DNA of 38,579 nucleotides from an uncultured Lachnospiraceae bacterium (lineage in GTDB: Bacteria; Bacillota; Clostridia; Lachnospirales; Lachnospiraceae): positions 1-38,579 of the forward strand of contig CAMNEB010000006.1 in assembly GCA_946536155.1 (NCBI GenBank). The letters run 5' to 3'. The notes beneath the pieces were generated by a model that saw only the letters and a list, made by a program, of their open reading frames with translations, was not told where the DNA came from and made no database searches. Numbering within the stretch: the stretch's first letter is position 1; every line of letters starts with the position of its first letter. The position numbers were made by a program, and so were the translations under genes. Shown piece by piece: positions 1 to 8,058 of the stretch.

Positions 1-351
1 CGAAGCATCCGTATTTGTGCCGTCAGTTATTTCTGCCCCGTCTGTATCTGTACCGGGATTTCCTTCAGCTGCATCTATTGAATTGTTTTCGACATCTGCG
101 GCCGTGCTTCCGTTTTCACCGTTTTCATCGTCCACGGGAGCTGTATTGCCGTCATCATCCGTATTAAGCGAAGATGCCTCGCGAAGGCTGATGGAATCCG
201 CTTCTATCATTCCGAGAGCCCTGGCCCTGGAGATTATCTCTTCATCGGATATGGCGGCAGGAGTGTTCATCCTTGATACGGTAAGTATCAGAGCACAGAT
301 GATAACTCCGAAACCGAGTCCTCTCATATAAAACTTATGTTTCTTACTCAT
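1..351 (-). CDS. Single-pass membrane protein, C-terminus cut by window edge
   Basis: The reading frame stays open from an ATG at 351 to base 1, so only the first 117 residues are visible. After a basic start (MSKKHKFYMRG) there is one hydrophobic segment at about residues 11-26. Next comes a short segment (SDEEIISRARALGMIEAD) that resembles the start of small LysM/MltG(YceG)-like anchored proteins found in Lachnospiraceae. The visible remainder is an acidic, Asn/Asp/Gly/Thr-rich linker with no fold I can recognise. An AGGTGA ribosome site lies inside the end of the upstream DUF6115 gene, whose stop is only 6 bp away, so the two are probably co-transcribed. The MltG-like assignment is inference from the N-terminal pattern; no catalytic part is visible. 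It may instead be an unrelated cell-wall-facing protein. Confidence 0.6.
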   Translation of the reverse strand, partial: MSKKHKFYMRGLGFGVIICALILTVSRMNTPAAISDEEIISRARALGMIEADSISLREASSLNTDDDGNTAPVDDENGENGSTAADVENNSIDAAEGNPGTDTDGAEITDGTNTDAS

Positions 352-357
352 ATGTCA

Positions 358-1197
358 TCACCTGTTACGAAGTCCCAAAATCAGACCGACTTCTCCAACT
401 CCCATCTTAAGGCGTCTTGCTATCTCCACATCATCCAGACCGGATTCCGCAAGCTCAATGACTTCCCTGTTGATCCTGTCCCTGGGATTCTCGATAGCCT
501 TTTCGGACTCTCTTCCCTCTTTGAGTGCTTCCTTCTGCTCAGCTGCATTGGCCTCACTGACCGCAAGTTCGGCCCAGTTGAGGGTACGTACGGTCTTGGT
601 CTCTTCCGGAGCCTCAGCAGGGGCGGGAACGGGAACCGTGGCCGCCGCTTCCTGTGCCTCTAATCCGGCAAAGAAACTGACCGCCTTCTCCGAAGTATGT
701 CTGACGGTCCTGTTGTCATACTTGGGGATGGGAACGGGCATCTCTGTGAGCTCTTCGGTTTCCTTTACGGGTTCGGACTTGAGTTCTACGGTGCTCTTCT
801 GCGCATTCTTGACAGCTTCGTTAACCTCGTTGACCGATTCCTTGAGATATTTCTGCTTGTCGTTGAGCATGTCATAGAGGAACATGACTTCCTTGTGATT
901 CTTGTTGATCTCTTCAAGGACCGAATCCGCATACTCATTGACCGCCATGATCTTCTCGTTGGTCAGTCTCTCGAGAGCGCGCTCTGTTTTCTCCTCGGCA
1001 TATGTGACTGTCTCATCAACGACACCTTCAACATGCTTGCGGATATTATCCGTCTCGCTCTCCATTACTTTCTTTACTTCTTCCCTTACGAGAGCATTCA
1101 TATCTGTCTCGTTTTCCGCATCCTTCTCGGGAATAAAAAAGCTTGCCGCTATAAGAAACGCCCCTGCGGCAAGCAGGATGATCTCCAATGCTGTCAT
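358..1197 (-). CDS. DUF6115-type membrane-anchored protein, SwrB-like in position
   Basis: This 279-residue protein starts with one membrane helix (about residues 3-22). A long charged, probably coiled-coil region follows (about 30-140), then a Pro/Glu/Thr-rich linker. A compact C-terminal motif (about 240-279, with EIARRLKMGVGEVGLILGL) looks like a small helix-turn-helix. This architecture, and a place near the end of a fla/che operon after the flagellar sigma gene, match B. subtilis SwrB (YlxL), which promotes flagellar assembly and sigma-D activity. The link to SwrB rests on layout and context only; DUF6115 is the family I would expect in Lachnospiraceae. The ATG at 1197 has a GAGGATAT ribosome site and lies 13 bp after the preceding gene. 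Confidence 0.72.
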   Translation of the reverse strand: MTALEIILLAAGAFLIAASFFIPEKDAENETDMNALVREEVKKVMESETDNIRKHVEGVVDETVTYAEEKTERALERLTNEKIMAVNEYADSVLEEINKNHKEVMFLYDMLNDKQKYLKESVNEVNEAVKNAQKSTVELKSEPVKETEELTEMPVPIPKYDNRTVRHTSEKAVSFFAGLEAQEAAATVPVPAPAEAPEETKTVRTLNWAELAVSEANAAEQKEALKEGRESEKAIENPRDRINREVIELAESGLDDVEIARRLKMGVGEVGLILGLRNR

Positions 1198-1210
1198 CTG
1201 TAATATCCTC

Positions 1211-1516
1211 TCAAACTTTTATATCAAACGAAGATGAACTTCCTTTGATCACTACTCTGTCTTTGTTTTCTTCCTTCTTTTCTCTTCTGTTACTGCCGCC
1301 GTCACCTGCATAGCCTCCGGACGAATGGTCCAGATCCTCACCTGCTTTCATCTCAGCCTTCTCGGCAGCCGAAACCTGCGAATGCGCAAGATCGTTTTTC
1401 TTCGCTGCTTCGGCACCCATATGGCTCTGCACAAGGGAGGCATGCATATCTTCATTCTGTTTTAAAGTTGCATATTCCAGTGACGCCGGTATCTGAGCTA
1501 TCTCTATTCCTGCCAT
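1211..1516 (-). CDS. Small uncharacterised flagellar-operon protein (101 aa)
   Basis: I do not recognise this family. The protein is hydrophilic and lacks membrane segments. Its N-terminal half (MAGIEIAQIPASLEYATLKQ) looks helical. The middle is rich in Ala, Lys, Glu and Gly, and the C-terminus is basic and Ser-rich, ending in FDIKV. The ATG at 1516 has a GAGGTGA ribosome site that lies in the 9-bp gap after the fapA stop, so translation is clearly tied to the operon. It sits between the DUF342 gene and the DUF6115 gene, in the uncharacterised tail of the cluster. A role in flagellar assembly or regulation is inferred from position only. Confidence 0.65.
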   Translation of the reverse strand: MAGIEIAQIPASLEYATLKQNEDMHASLVQSHMGAEAAKKNDLAHSQVSAAEKAEMKAGEDLDHSSGGYAGDGGSNRREKKEENKDRVVIKGSSSSFDIKV

Positions 1517-1525
1517 CCGGTCACC

Positions 1526-3115
1526 TCACAGTGGCGCTATCTTAACTTCGCCTTTTTCACGTACAAATTTACAGTATTTATAGCTTTCCTTCACATTCAT
1601 CGAAACATCACCGATGATCACTGTGGTTCCGGGGTAAACATCTCCGTTCACGATCACGGCTGAAGGACGGTCGGGATCGAACATTGCGGAAAGTTCCTTC
1701 ATACGGGCATTCATCTGTTCAAGTTCTTTTTTCTTCTCCTCAAGACCCGCCGCAGTTGCCCTGACATATGCCAGCTGTTCCGCAGTCATCTGAACGCCCC
1801 TGGCTTTCTTTGCCATGAAGTTCTGTATGACGGGCTGGGCCTCTTTGATACTGCGTACAAGAAGAGCTATCTCTCTCTGAAGCCTGTTGTATTCAAGCTT
1901 AAGAACAGGATCGGCACCCACTTCAACTATCGTCTGGGACCCCATGGTCGCTCCGAGGTTCTTTACCTCAACCTTTGAATCGGCAGAGATATGTCCGCCC
2001 GTTATGAATCCGTGCTTTCCTGTCACGGTGACTTCGGTGCCTGCCATCACTTCGCTGTGGAGAATGGATTCGGTATTTACATACCCGCCGGCCTTAACAA
2101 AGCTGTTTTCGATGAACTTCGCAACAACGTTGTTGCCCGCTTCCAGCACACCCTTGCCCATTCCCTTCATGCCTCTGGCGATTATTATACTGCCTCCGGC
2201 AACAACATGAGCACCTTCCACAACACCGTATACTATCACATCTCCGGTCGCTCTGACTTCAAAATTTGCGGCAATATTTCCGTTAACCTGTACGGTTCCC
2301 GTAAAATCGATATTTCCGGTAGAAGGATCCACATTCTCGACCTCATACGTATCGGAAACGCAGACCGTCTCTCCGTCCAAAGTGATCATGCCGTCGACTT
2401 CGCTGGTGATGGTCAGCTTATCATCGGACAGCTTTATATTCTTACCGAAATTGTGCCTTATCCTCTTTACTTCCCCGGGCTTTATCACAGTCCCCTGGAC
2501 CGTCATACCCGGTTCACCGGGATCTTCGGGAGTGATGCGGGCGAGCAGGTCTCCCGCTTTTACCTGATTGAGTATGCCAAGGTCAAAATAATCAACGGTA
2601 CCGTCCGGATTCATCTTGGGCTTTGCGGTATTATCCGTATTGAAAAAATATTCGATCTCGGCATCCTTGCCCTGCCTGGGCTTTTTTCCCTCGGCAACCA
2701 CAAAATCCGTGCAGTATACGCCGGGACCGGAGAAAAATTTTTTTATCCGTTCCTCGTCAAGTCCGTATTTAACATTTCTGGCGGCAAGTTCCCTGACAAA
2801 CTCACCTGCGGTCATCCTTTCGCCCGTATCGGATCTGGGTGTGAACCTTGCGACCGCTCTCATATTGTCACCGGATACAGACAAAGTAAAAGCCTCCCTG
2901 ACGGAAGGACAGTCTCCCTCTCCAAGCTCAACCACATTATCAAACTTGGAAAGAGTCGCCTTTTTTATCTTGTCTATGTCATAAGGGATCTTGTTGCTTT
3001 CGAGATATGTAAGAAGTTCCTGCGCGACAACAGGCTCTCCGCCGTCCCTGGCAACATAGACAGAGACGCCGTAGCCGGATGATGTCTTTATGAGCTTGAA
3101 ATATCCGTTTCTCAT
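1526..3115 (-). CDS. fapA: DUF342 / FapA-type flagellar assembly protein A
   Basis: This is a 529-residue DUF342 (FapA) protein. Residues up to about 160 form the N-terminal domain. A long beta-helix-like region at about 180-400 has the repetitive hydrophobic/Gly pattern typical of the family (stretches such as GNIDFTGTVQVNGNI and GDVIVYGVVEGA). A coiled coil follows at about 405-475, then a short beta segment containing VIVNGDVYPGTTVIIGD. DUF342 proteins are polymer-forming, bactofilin-like. FapA is linked to flagellar assembly or polarity in Vibrio, but no biochemical role is established in Firmicutes. The ATG at 3115 is preceded by GGGAGC. The gene follows fliA by 45 bp, in the late, regulatory end of the cluster. 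Confidence 0.85.
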   Translation of the reverse strand: MRNGYFKLIKTSSGYGVSVYVARDGGEPVVAQELLTYLESNKIPYDIDKIKKATLSKFDNVVELGEGDCPSVREAFTLSVSGDNMRAVARFTPRSDTGERMTAGEFVRELAARNVKYGLDEERIKKFFSGPGVYCTDFVVAEGKKPRQGKDAEIEYFFNTDNTAKPKMNPDGTVDYFDLGILNQVKAGDLLARITPEDPGEPGMTVQGTVIKPGEVKRIRHNFGKNIKLSDDKLTITSEVDGMITLDGETVCVSDTYEVENVDPSTGNIDFTGTVQVNGNIAANFEVRATGDVIVYGVVEGAHVVAGGSIIIARGMKGMGKGVLEAGNNVVAKFIENSFVKAGGYVNTESILHSEVMAGTEVTVTGKHGFITGGHISADSKVEVKNLGATMGSQTIVEVGADPVLKLEYNRLQREIALLVRSIKEAQPVIQNFMAKKARGVQMTAEQLAYVRATAAGLEEKKKELEQMNARMKELSAMFDPDRPSAVIVNGDVYPGTTVIIGDVSMNVKESYKYCKFVREKGEVKIAPL

Positions 3116-3160
3116 TTAAAGCTCCCTCATAAGCTTAAGAGCGGATCATTGATATAAAGA

Positions 3161-3934
3161 TCAGGTGGCCGTAAGGAAATTCATATAAGGTCCCATCTTT
3201 TCCTTCATCTTGCCCAGAGCTCTTGTATGGAGCTGGGAGACTCTGGATTCCGAAACCTCAAGAACACTTGCGATCTCCTTGAGAGTCATTTCTTCGTAGT
3301 AGTAGAAAGTGATTATCTGACGTTCTTTTTCGGTAAGGGCTTGAAGTGCTTCCGAAAGTTTCTCGGTAAGTTCCTTCTTGTCGATATTTTCCTCGGGACT
3401 TAAGAAATGAGTCGTGGTGCGTGATGAAGGCGATGAAGCGACATCAGCTCCGGTCTCCATGAACTCATCCAGACTGACAAGGCCGGTGATCTTCATCTGG
3501 GACTGCCATTCGGAATATTCGTCATCCGTGATCCCAAGTGCCTGCGCTATCTCTTCGTCGGTAGCAACATGACCCTTTGTCATCTCTATCTCATGCATGA
3601 CCGCGTCAATCTTCTTCTGTCTCTGCCTGATGGTCCTGGGGATCCAGTCCATCTTGCGGATCTGGTCCAGTATGGAGCCCCTGATACGAAGGGATGCATA
3701 TGTCTCGAACTTTACATCCTTCATATTGTCGAATTTATCGATGGCGTCTATGAGACCGAAGATCCCGTAACTGCAGAGATCCTCAAATTCGACGTTGTAT
3801 CCGAGGTACATCGACAGCCTGCCGGCAACTACCTTTACAAGAGGGGCGAACTCTATTATAAGTTTCTCCCGGATGTCGGCGCTGCGGTTTTTCGCATATT
3901 CATCTAATAATTTTTTTCTTGAAGCTTCATCCAT
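3161..3934 (-). CDS. fliA: Flagellar RNA polymerase sigma factor (sigma-28/sigma-D)
   Basis: This is a 257-residue FliA/WhiG-family sigma factor. Region 2 (about residues 45-115) has the core-binding and -10 recognition pattern, including EDLCSYGIFGLIDAIDKF and FETYASLRIRGSILDQIR, the latter a hallmark of flagellar sigma factors. Region 3 lies near 130-165. Region 4 (about 205-245) has the -35-binding helix-turn-helix in TLKEIASVLEVSESRVSQLH. It directs RNA polymerase to late flagellar and chemotaxis promoters and is normally held by FlgM, which is not in this window. It lies near the operon end, as sigD does in B. subtilis. A matching promoter is visible in front of fliK (27491-27517), suggesting feedback on its own cluster. 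The ATG at 3934 has GGTGATC upstream. Confidence 0.96.
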   Translation of the reverse strand: MDEASRKKLLDEYAKNRSADIREKLIIEFAPLVKVVAGRLSMYLGYNVEFEDLCSYGIFGLIDAIDKFDNMKDVKFETYASLRIRGSILDQIRKMDWIPRTIRQRQKKIDAVMHEIEMTKGHVATDEEIAQALGITDDEYSEWQSQMKITGLVSLDEFMETGADVASSPSSRTTTHFLSPEENIDKKELTEKLSEALQALTEKERQIITFYYYEEMTLKEIASVLEVSESRVSQLHTRALGKMKEKMGPYMNFLTAT

Positions 3935-3971
3935 AGTCTGATCACCGGTATTAATCCGTTAAACCAAAGGC

Positions 3972-4235
3972 TTAGTTTTCTTCTTCGGTATTTTCTTCGG
4001 CGGCTTCTTCCGCAAGTCTTGCCGCCTCCGCTTCTTCAAGTTCTTTCTGTCTGTTCACTTTGTCGAAATGGTCCAGACACATCACTATGACACTTCCGAT
4101 GATGTAAAAGACCACAAATACTATCAGCAGACTGACCAGCTTGTAAACGATAGTGGTCTTCTGTATAAAGGTGATGACCGCTGTGACCAGTCCGGCAATA
4201 AGCATCAGGGTCAGAGGAAGTAATTTTCTCTTCAT
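3972..4235 (-). CDS. Small two-helix membrane protein (87 aa)
   Basis: I do not recognise the family. After a basic start (MKRKLLPL) there are two hydrophobic segments, about residues 5-24 and 32-54, followed by a highly acidic Glu/Ala-rich tail (about 62-87) that should lie in the cytoplasm. The start codon overlaps the cheD stop as TGATG, so its translation is probably coupled to cheD. It stands between cheD and fliA. Position suggests a flagellar or chemotaxis accessory role, perhaps as a membrane-associated adaptor with an acidic docking tail, but nothing in the sequence demonstrates this. Confidence 0.72.
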   Translation of the reverse strand: MKRKLLPLTLMLIAGLVTAVITFIQKTTIVYKLVSLLIVFVVFYIIGSVIVMCLDHFDKVNRQKELEEAEAARLAEEAAEENTEEEN

Positions 4236-4717
4236 CAGATCGTCTTTTCAGGTTTACCCACGGCTCTTATGACGTAATCACCGGTTTCCGGATAAAAGAT
4301 GACCGTTCGACCGAAATTCAGTCCGGTATCTTCCGCAAGAATGGGTATTCCTTTCTCCTTCAATACTTTTTTTACAGCCTCAACATTTTTTTCGCCCACA
4401 TTCAGGCTGGCCCTTGAGGATACCGCGAACATCGTGGCTCCTCCCGCGATCTTGGCGACCATATTGCGCCTTGACGCACCCAGTGCCTCCATCTGCCTGA
4501 TGAGCTCATCTATGCCGGTATCGGCAAACTTGGCGCGATTGGTGTTGTTCGAAATGACCGTGGAATCGGGAAGCATGATATGGACCAATCCGCCGACTTT
4601 ATTAAATTTATCCCTTAGCGCGATACCGACGCAGGACCCCAGGCCCAGAGTCGTTACCCCGTTTGGCGGAAGGCATGTCTTAAGATCAGCCATCCCGACC
4701 TTGATCAGTTCACCCAT
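4235..4717 (-). CDS. cheD: Chemoreceptor glutamine deamidase CheD
   Basis: CheD hydrolyses specific glutamines of methyl-accepting chemotaxis proteins to glutamate, and also partners CheC. The 160-residue length is typical. The catalytic Cys/His pair is visible as C29 in LGLGSCVGIALRD and H46 in GGLVHIMLPDS. T23, six residues before the cysteine, fits the third catalytic position known from Thermotoga CheD. The ATG at 4717 has GAGGT upstream. It follows cheC by 36 bp and overlaps the next small gene by 1 bp. The CheC-CheD pair indicates the B. subtilis-style three-part adaptation system. Confidence 0.96.
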   Translation of the reverse strand: MGELIKVGMADLKTCLPPNGVTTLGLGSCVGIALRDKFNKVGGLVHIMLPDSTVISNNTNRAKFADTGIDELIRQMEALGASRRNMVAKIAGGATMFAVSSRASLNVGEKNVEAVKKVLKEKGIPILAEDTGLNFGRTVIFYPETGDYVIRAVGKPEKTI

Positions 4718-4753
4718 CTAAAATACCTCGGATAAAAAAACAAAAAACAAAAG

Positions 4754-5374
4754 CTATACAGGCATTCCGAGCGAAGAAAGTATTTTACGGTACGAGTCCA
4801 TATCGGGAACAAGTATGAAATATCCGTCAATCTGGACTTCATGGAAAAATCTGGACTGGATCATAAGGATCTGATCTCCGTAGACACCGAATTCTATCGC
4901 AGGCACCGACAGTATCGCACCCGCCATATCAACCGTCAGATCCGGAGGAGAAGGATATATCCTGAGTCCCGTCAGTGTCGAAAGGGAGTTGAGATATGCT
5001 CCGGTGATGATATTTCCGACTTCCTGCATGGCGGATAATTCCATTTCCGAGAAGTCTTCACCGGGCTGCCCCATTCCCATCATGACCTTGCTTATAAGGG
5101 TCTTGGCGCTCTGCTTTTCAACAAGGAAAAGCATGGAACCGGTGACATCTCCCTCAACACCGAGGAACACCCCGACCATTATCTGTTCCTCACCGCCGAT
5201 GGCGCTTCCGACTTCGGAGAACTCCAAAAGATCTACCTTCGGGACCTCCATGTCGATCTTGCAGCCCAGCATCTGCGACAGAGCAGTCATGGCATTTCCG
5301 GATCCTATATTTCCTATTTCCTTGAGAACATCATAGTAATTTTGCGTTACTTCATTCAGGTTCAGTTCGCTCAT
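4754..5374 (-). CDS. cheC: CheY-phosphate phosphatase CheC
   Basis: This is a 206-residue CheC of the CheC/CheX/FliY family, which removes phosphate from CheY-P and binds CheD. Both family active-site helices are intact: E19 and N22 in KEIGNIGSGNAMTAL, and E118 and N121 in QEVGNIITGAYLNS. Two working sites suggest an active phosphatase; B. subtilis CheC is similar but weak without CheD. The FliY encoded at 18006-19298 has the same paired motif, so this cell has two CheY-P phosphatases, one free and one at the motor. The ATG at 5374 has GGAG upstream. Confidence 0.96.
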   Translation of the reverse strand: MSELNLNEVTQNYYDVLKEIGNIGSGNAMTALSQMLGCKIDMEVPKVDLLEFSEVGSAIGGEEQIMVGVFLGVEGDVTGSMLFLVEKQSAKTLISKVMMGMGQPGEDFSEMELSAMQEVGNIITGAYLNSLSTLTGLRIYPSPPDLTVDMAGAILSVPAIEFGVYGDQILMIQSRFFHEVQIDGYFILVPDMDSYRKILSSLGMPV

Positions 5375-5409
5375 TGTTTTCTCCGTAAAATGAACCGGAC
5401 TCCCTTGAC

Positions 5410-5901
5410 TTAATTGTCGTCCAGATTTATCGTCGCGATGTCGAGTATGGAGATAAGCTGATCCCCGTTCATACCGACGGCACTGACAAATCTTCCCGCT
5501 TCGGGACCCTTGCCCTCATCCGTGGGTTCAAGCTGATCCTCGGTAAGAGTGACGACCTCCCTGACCTCATCTACGATAACTCCGACGCTTCCTTCGGATT
5601 CGATCTTGAGGATGATTATCCTGGTGTTTCTCCCGATCTCATCTTCCGGAAGTCCCATTTTCAGGCGAAGGCTCATAACAGGTATAACGTCGCCCCTGAG
5701 GTTTATCACGCCCTTAAGGTACGCAGGAACCCTGGGAACCCTTGTTATCTGCTGCATGCGGAGGATATTGTCGATATAATTGATATCTATTCCGAAATCC
5801 TCCGAGCCAAGCTTGATTACAATATACTGAAAGGTCTCTTTTGTTTTTTTGGTCTCACTGCCTGCAGAAGGAAGATTTCCGAGATCGTTGCTTAATTCCA
5901 T
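5410..5901 (-). CDS. cheW: Chemotaxis coupling protein CheW
   Basis: CheW links chemoreceptors to the CheA kinase in the signalling array. The single CheW domain starts at about residue 25 (FQYIVIKLGSEDFGIDINYI). It contains the typical LKGVINLRGDVIPVM segment and a conserved EVVTLTEDQLEP region. I chose the ATG at 5901, giving 163 residues, because AGGCAGGA lies directly upstream. An upstream in-frame TTG at 5925 would add eight residues and overlap the cheA stop by 4 bp, but it lacks a clear ribosome site. The gene lies between cheA and cheC. Confidence 0.95.
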   Translation of the reverse strand: MELSNDLGNLPSAGSETKKTKETFQYIVIKLGSEDFGIDINYIDNILRMQQITRVPRVPAYLKGVINLRGDVIPVMSLRLKMGLPEDEIGRNTRIIILKIESEGSVGVIVDEVREVVTLTEDQLEPTDEGKGPEAGRFVSAVGMNGDQLISILDIATINLDDN

Positions 5902-5921
5902 ATTATCCTGCCTTTCTGAAC

Positions 5922-8039
5922 TCAAAGAAGTGCGTTGGTATCGATGATGAGTGCAACCTCTCCGTCTCCGAGTATCGTGGCGCCGCTGATGAATTTGACC
6001 TGTTTGATGTACCTGCCGAGTGACTTGATGACTATCTCCTGCTGTCCGATGAGTTCATCAACGACTATGCCGGCCATCTTATCGCCCTTCTTTACTATGA
6101 CTACGATCAGGTTTCCGTCTGCGGGAGGCTTGGATTCGATCTCTATGAGCTCATTGAGCCTGATGAGAGGAAGCACCTGGCCTCTGAGATTGATGACCTC
6201 TTTGTTCTCGACATGCTTGATATCATTCTCGGGTATGGTCTCGATGGTCTCAATGGATCCGAGTGATATCGCATATTTCTCTCCTCCCACAACGACCATG
6301 AGAGTCTGGATGATGGCGAGGGTAAGAGGAAGTCTGATAGTCCAGGTGGAGCCTTCTCCGAGAACCGATTTGACGCTGACTTCACCGCTGAGGGCTTCTA
6401 TCTTGGACTTTACGACATCAAGTCCGACGCCTCTTCCGGAGATATCGGTAACCTCCTTGGCAGTTGAAAATCCTGCGCTGAAGAGAAGGTTTATTATGTC
6501 CTTGTCAGCCATTGCGGCACCCTGCTCGGCAGTTATGATACCGCGGCTTATGGCCTTTTCCCTGACCGCATCCACATCTATTCCGTTACCGTCATCGCGG
6601 ACTTCGATGATGACGCTGTTTCCTTCCTGGTATGCGTCGAGGAAAATGGATCCCGTCTCGGGCTTTCCGCGGCTGATACGGACATCAGCGGGTTCGATGC
6701 CGTGGTCTGCGGAATTTCTCAGAAGGTGCATGAGAGGATCTCCGATCTCATCCACAACGGTCCTGTCGAGCTCGGTATCTTCACCGGTCATATACAGTTC
6801 CATCTTCTTGCCCAGCTTTTTGTTCAGATCCCTGATCATCCTCGGGAACTTCTGAACGGTATTCTCAATGGGCACCATTCGAACCTTCATGACGGATTCG
6901 TGAAGATTGGTCGTGACGCTCTCAAGATATTCTATCTTCTCGTTAAAATCGGAATTGAGTCCCGATGCGGATTCACCCGATGCGGATACGAGGCTGTTCT
7001 TTGCTATGATGAGCTCGGAAACAAGATTCATCAGAGAATCCAGTTTCTCAATATCGACTCTTATGGTCCTGTTGACTATGGGCTTTGCGGGTTTTCTCTC
7101 CCCGGGCTTTGCATTTGAGGCTGTGGGTGAAACTGCCTGTCTTGCGGGAGCCTGAGCCTCTGTCTGAGCGGGCTGTGCGGGAACGGGTCCTGCCGCAGCA
7201 CTCTCCTCCGCAGATTCTGCGGGCTCTTCATCGTCAAGCCTGATCGCATCAACATCGATCGCAGCTCCGACTACCTTGTCAATCTCAGATACATCCGCAG
7301 CTGCCTTGATAAGGTCGTTTACGCTGCCTTCGGATAATACGATGAGCGTGAAGTCAAGGTCGAACTTCTCATCCTCGATATCCTGTGAGGGAGGATCCGA
7401 AATGATGATCTCACCGCCCTTTTCCTCGATCGCCTTGAGGACGAGGAAAGCTCTTGCGGCCTTGAGGATACAGGATTCCTTGACTTTTATGTTGAGACCG
7501 TAAACGCCGAGACCGGATTTGACGGCTTCCTTCATGACCTTGATCTGGGAATCGTTGAATTTGATGCTGTTCCATTTATCAGCGGCATCGCCGGATCCGG
7601 AATCTTTGCTCTTTTCTTCTTTTGCCTTTGAAGGCTCAGGGGTTTTAGCGGCCGAATCGCCGTTAAGATAATTATTGAGAAGCTTAATGAGGGGTTCATT
7701 GTCGTTGGTTCCCTCATCAGAAGTATTCTTGATATTGTCGGTATATTCCTGGATGGCATCGAGGCACTGGAAAAGTGTATCGATCATATCGGGGCCGACT
7801 TTAATATTTCCGGCTCTTACCTCGGAAAATACATTCTCCATATCATGGGTGAGGTTCTGCATCCTCTTGTATCCCATGGTTCCCGCCATTCCCTTTAAGG
7901 AATGGGCAGCACGGAAAATCTCGTTTATGGTGTCCGAATCCTCGGGATTCTGTTCGAGGTTCAGGATCTGAGTGTTCAGATTCTGAATGTGTTCATTAGT
8001 CTCGTCAAGAAATATTTCCAGATATTGACTGACATCCAT
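5922..8039 (-). CDS. cheA: Chemotaxis histidine kinase CheA
   Basis: This 705-residue kinase autophosphorylates and passes phosphate to CheY and CheB. In order it shows: the P1 Hpt domain with phospho-acceptor H46 (AAHSLKGMAGTMGYKRM); a P2-like response-regulator docking region near 170-280; an Ala/Pro-rich linker; the P3 dimerisation helices from about 325 (IRVDIEKLDSLMNLVSEL); the P4 ATPase with N box (LLRNSADHGIEP), G1 (VRDDGNGID) and G2 (GRGVGLDVV); and a C-terminal P5 CheW-like domain from about 570. All key motifs are intact. The ATG at 8039 has GGAGG upstream, and the gene follows cheB by 19 bp. Confidence 0.98.
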   Translation of the reverse strand: MDVSQYLEIFLDETNEHIQNLNTQILNLEQNPEDSDTINEIFRAAHSLKGMAGTMGYKRMQNLTHDMENVFSEVRAGNIKVGPDMIDTLFQCLDAIQEYTDNIKNTSDEGTNDNEPLIKLLNNYLNGDSAAKTPEPSKAKEEKSKDSGSGDAADKWNSIKFNDSQIKVMKEAVKSGLGVYGLNIKVKESCILKAARAFLVLKAIEEKGGEIIISDPPSQDIEDEKFDLDFTLIVLSEGSVNDLIKAAADVSEIDKVVGAAIDVDAIRLDDEEPAESAEESAAAGPVPAQPAQTEAQAPARQAVSPTASNAKPGERKPAKPIVNRTIRVDIEKLDSLMNLVSELIIAKNSLVSASGESASGLNSDFNEKIEYLESVTTNLHESVMKVRMVPIENTVQKFPRMIRDLNKKLGKKMELYMTGEDTELDRTVVDEIGDPLMHLLRNSADHGIEPADVRISRGKPETGSIFLDAYQEGNSVIIEVRDDGNGIDVDAVREKAISRGIITAEQGAAMADKDIINLLFSAGFSTAKEVTDISGRGVGLDVVKSKIEALSGEVSVKSVLGEGSTWTIRLPLTLAIIQTLMVVVGGEKYAISLGSIETIETIPENDIKHVENKEVINLRGQVLPLIRLNELIEIESKPPADGNLIVVIVKKGDKMAGIVVDELIGQQEIVIKSLGRYIKQVKFISGATILGDGEVALIIDTNALL

Positions 8040-8058
8040 ATACCGTTCCTCCGTTTAG

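Noticed and set aside
1991-3082. Long plus-strand open frame (363 codons) opposite fapA
   Set aside because: It is an antisense shadow of the DUF342 gene. It has no recognisable domain or ribosome site, and the minus-strand gene is clearly real.
4518-4525. GCCGATA inside cheD on the minus strand
   Set aside because: No matching -35 at the right distance, and it lies within coding sequence.
5902-5925. Eight extra codons from a TTG at 5925 at the start of CheW
   Set aside because: The ATG at 5901 has a well-spaced AGGCAGGA and fits the family, so the upstream start was not used.
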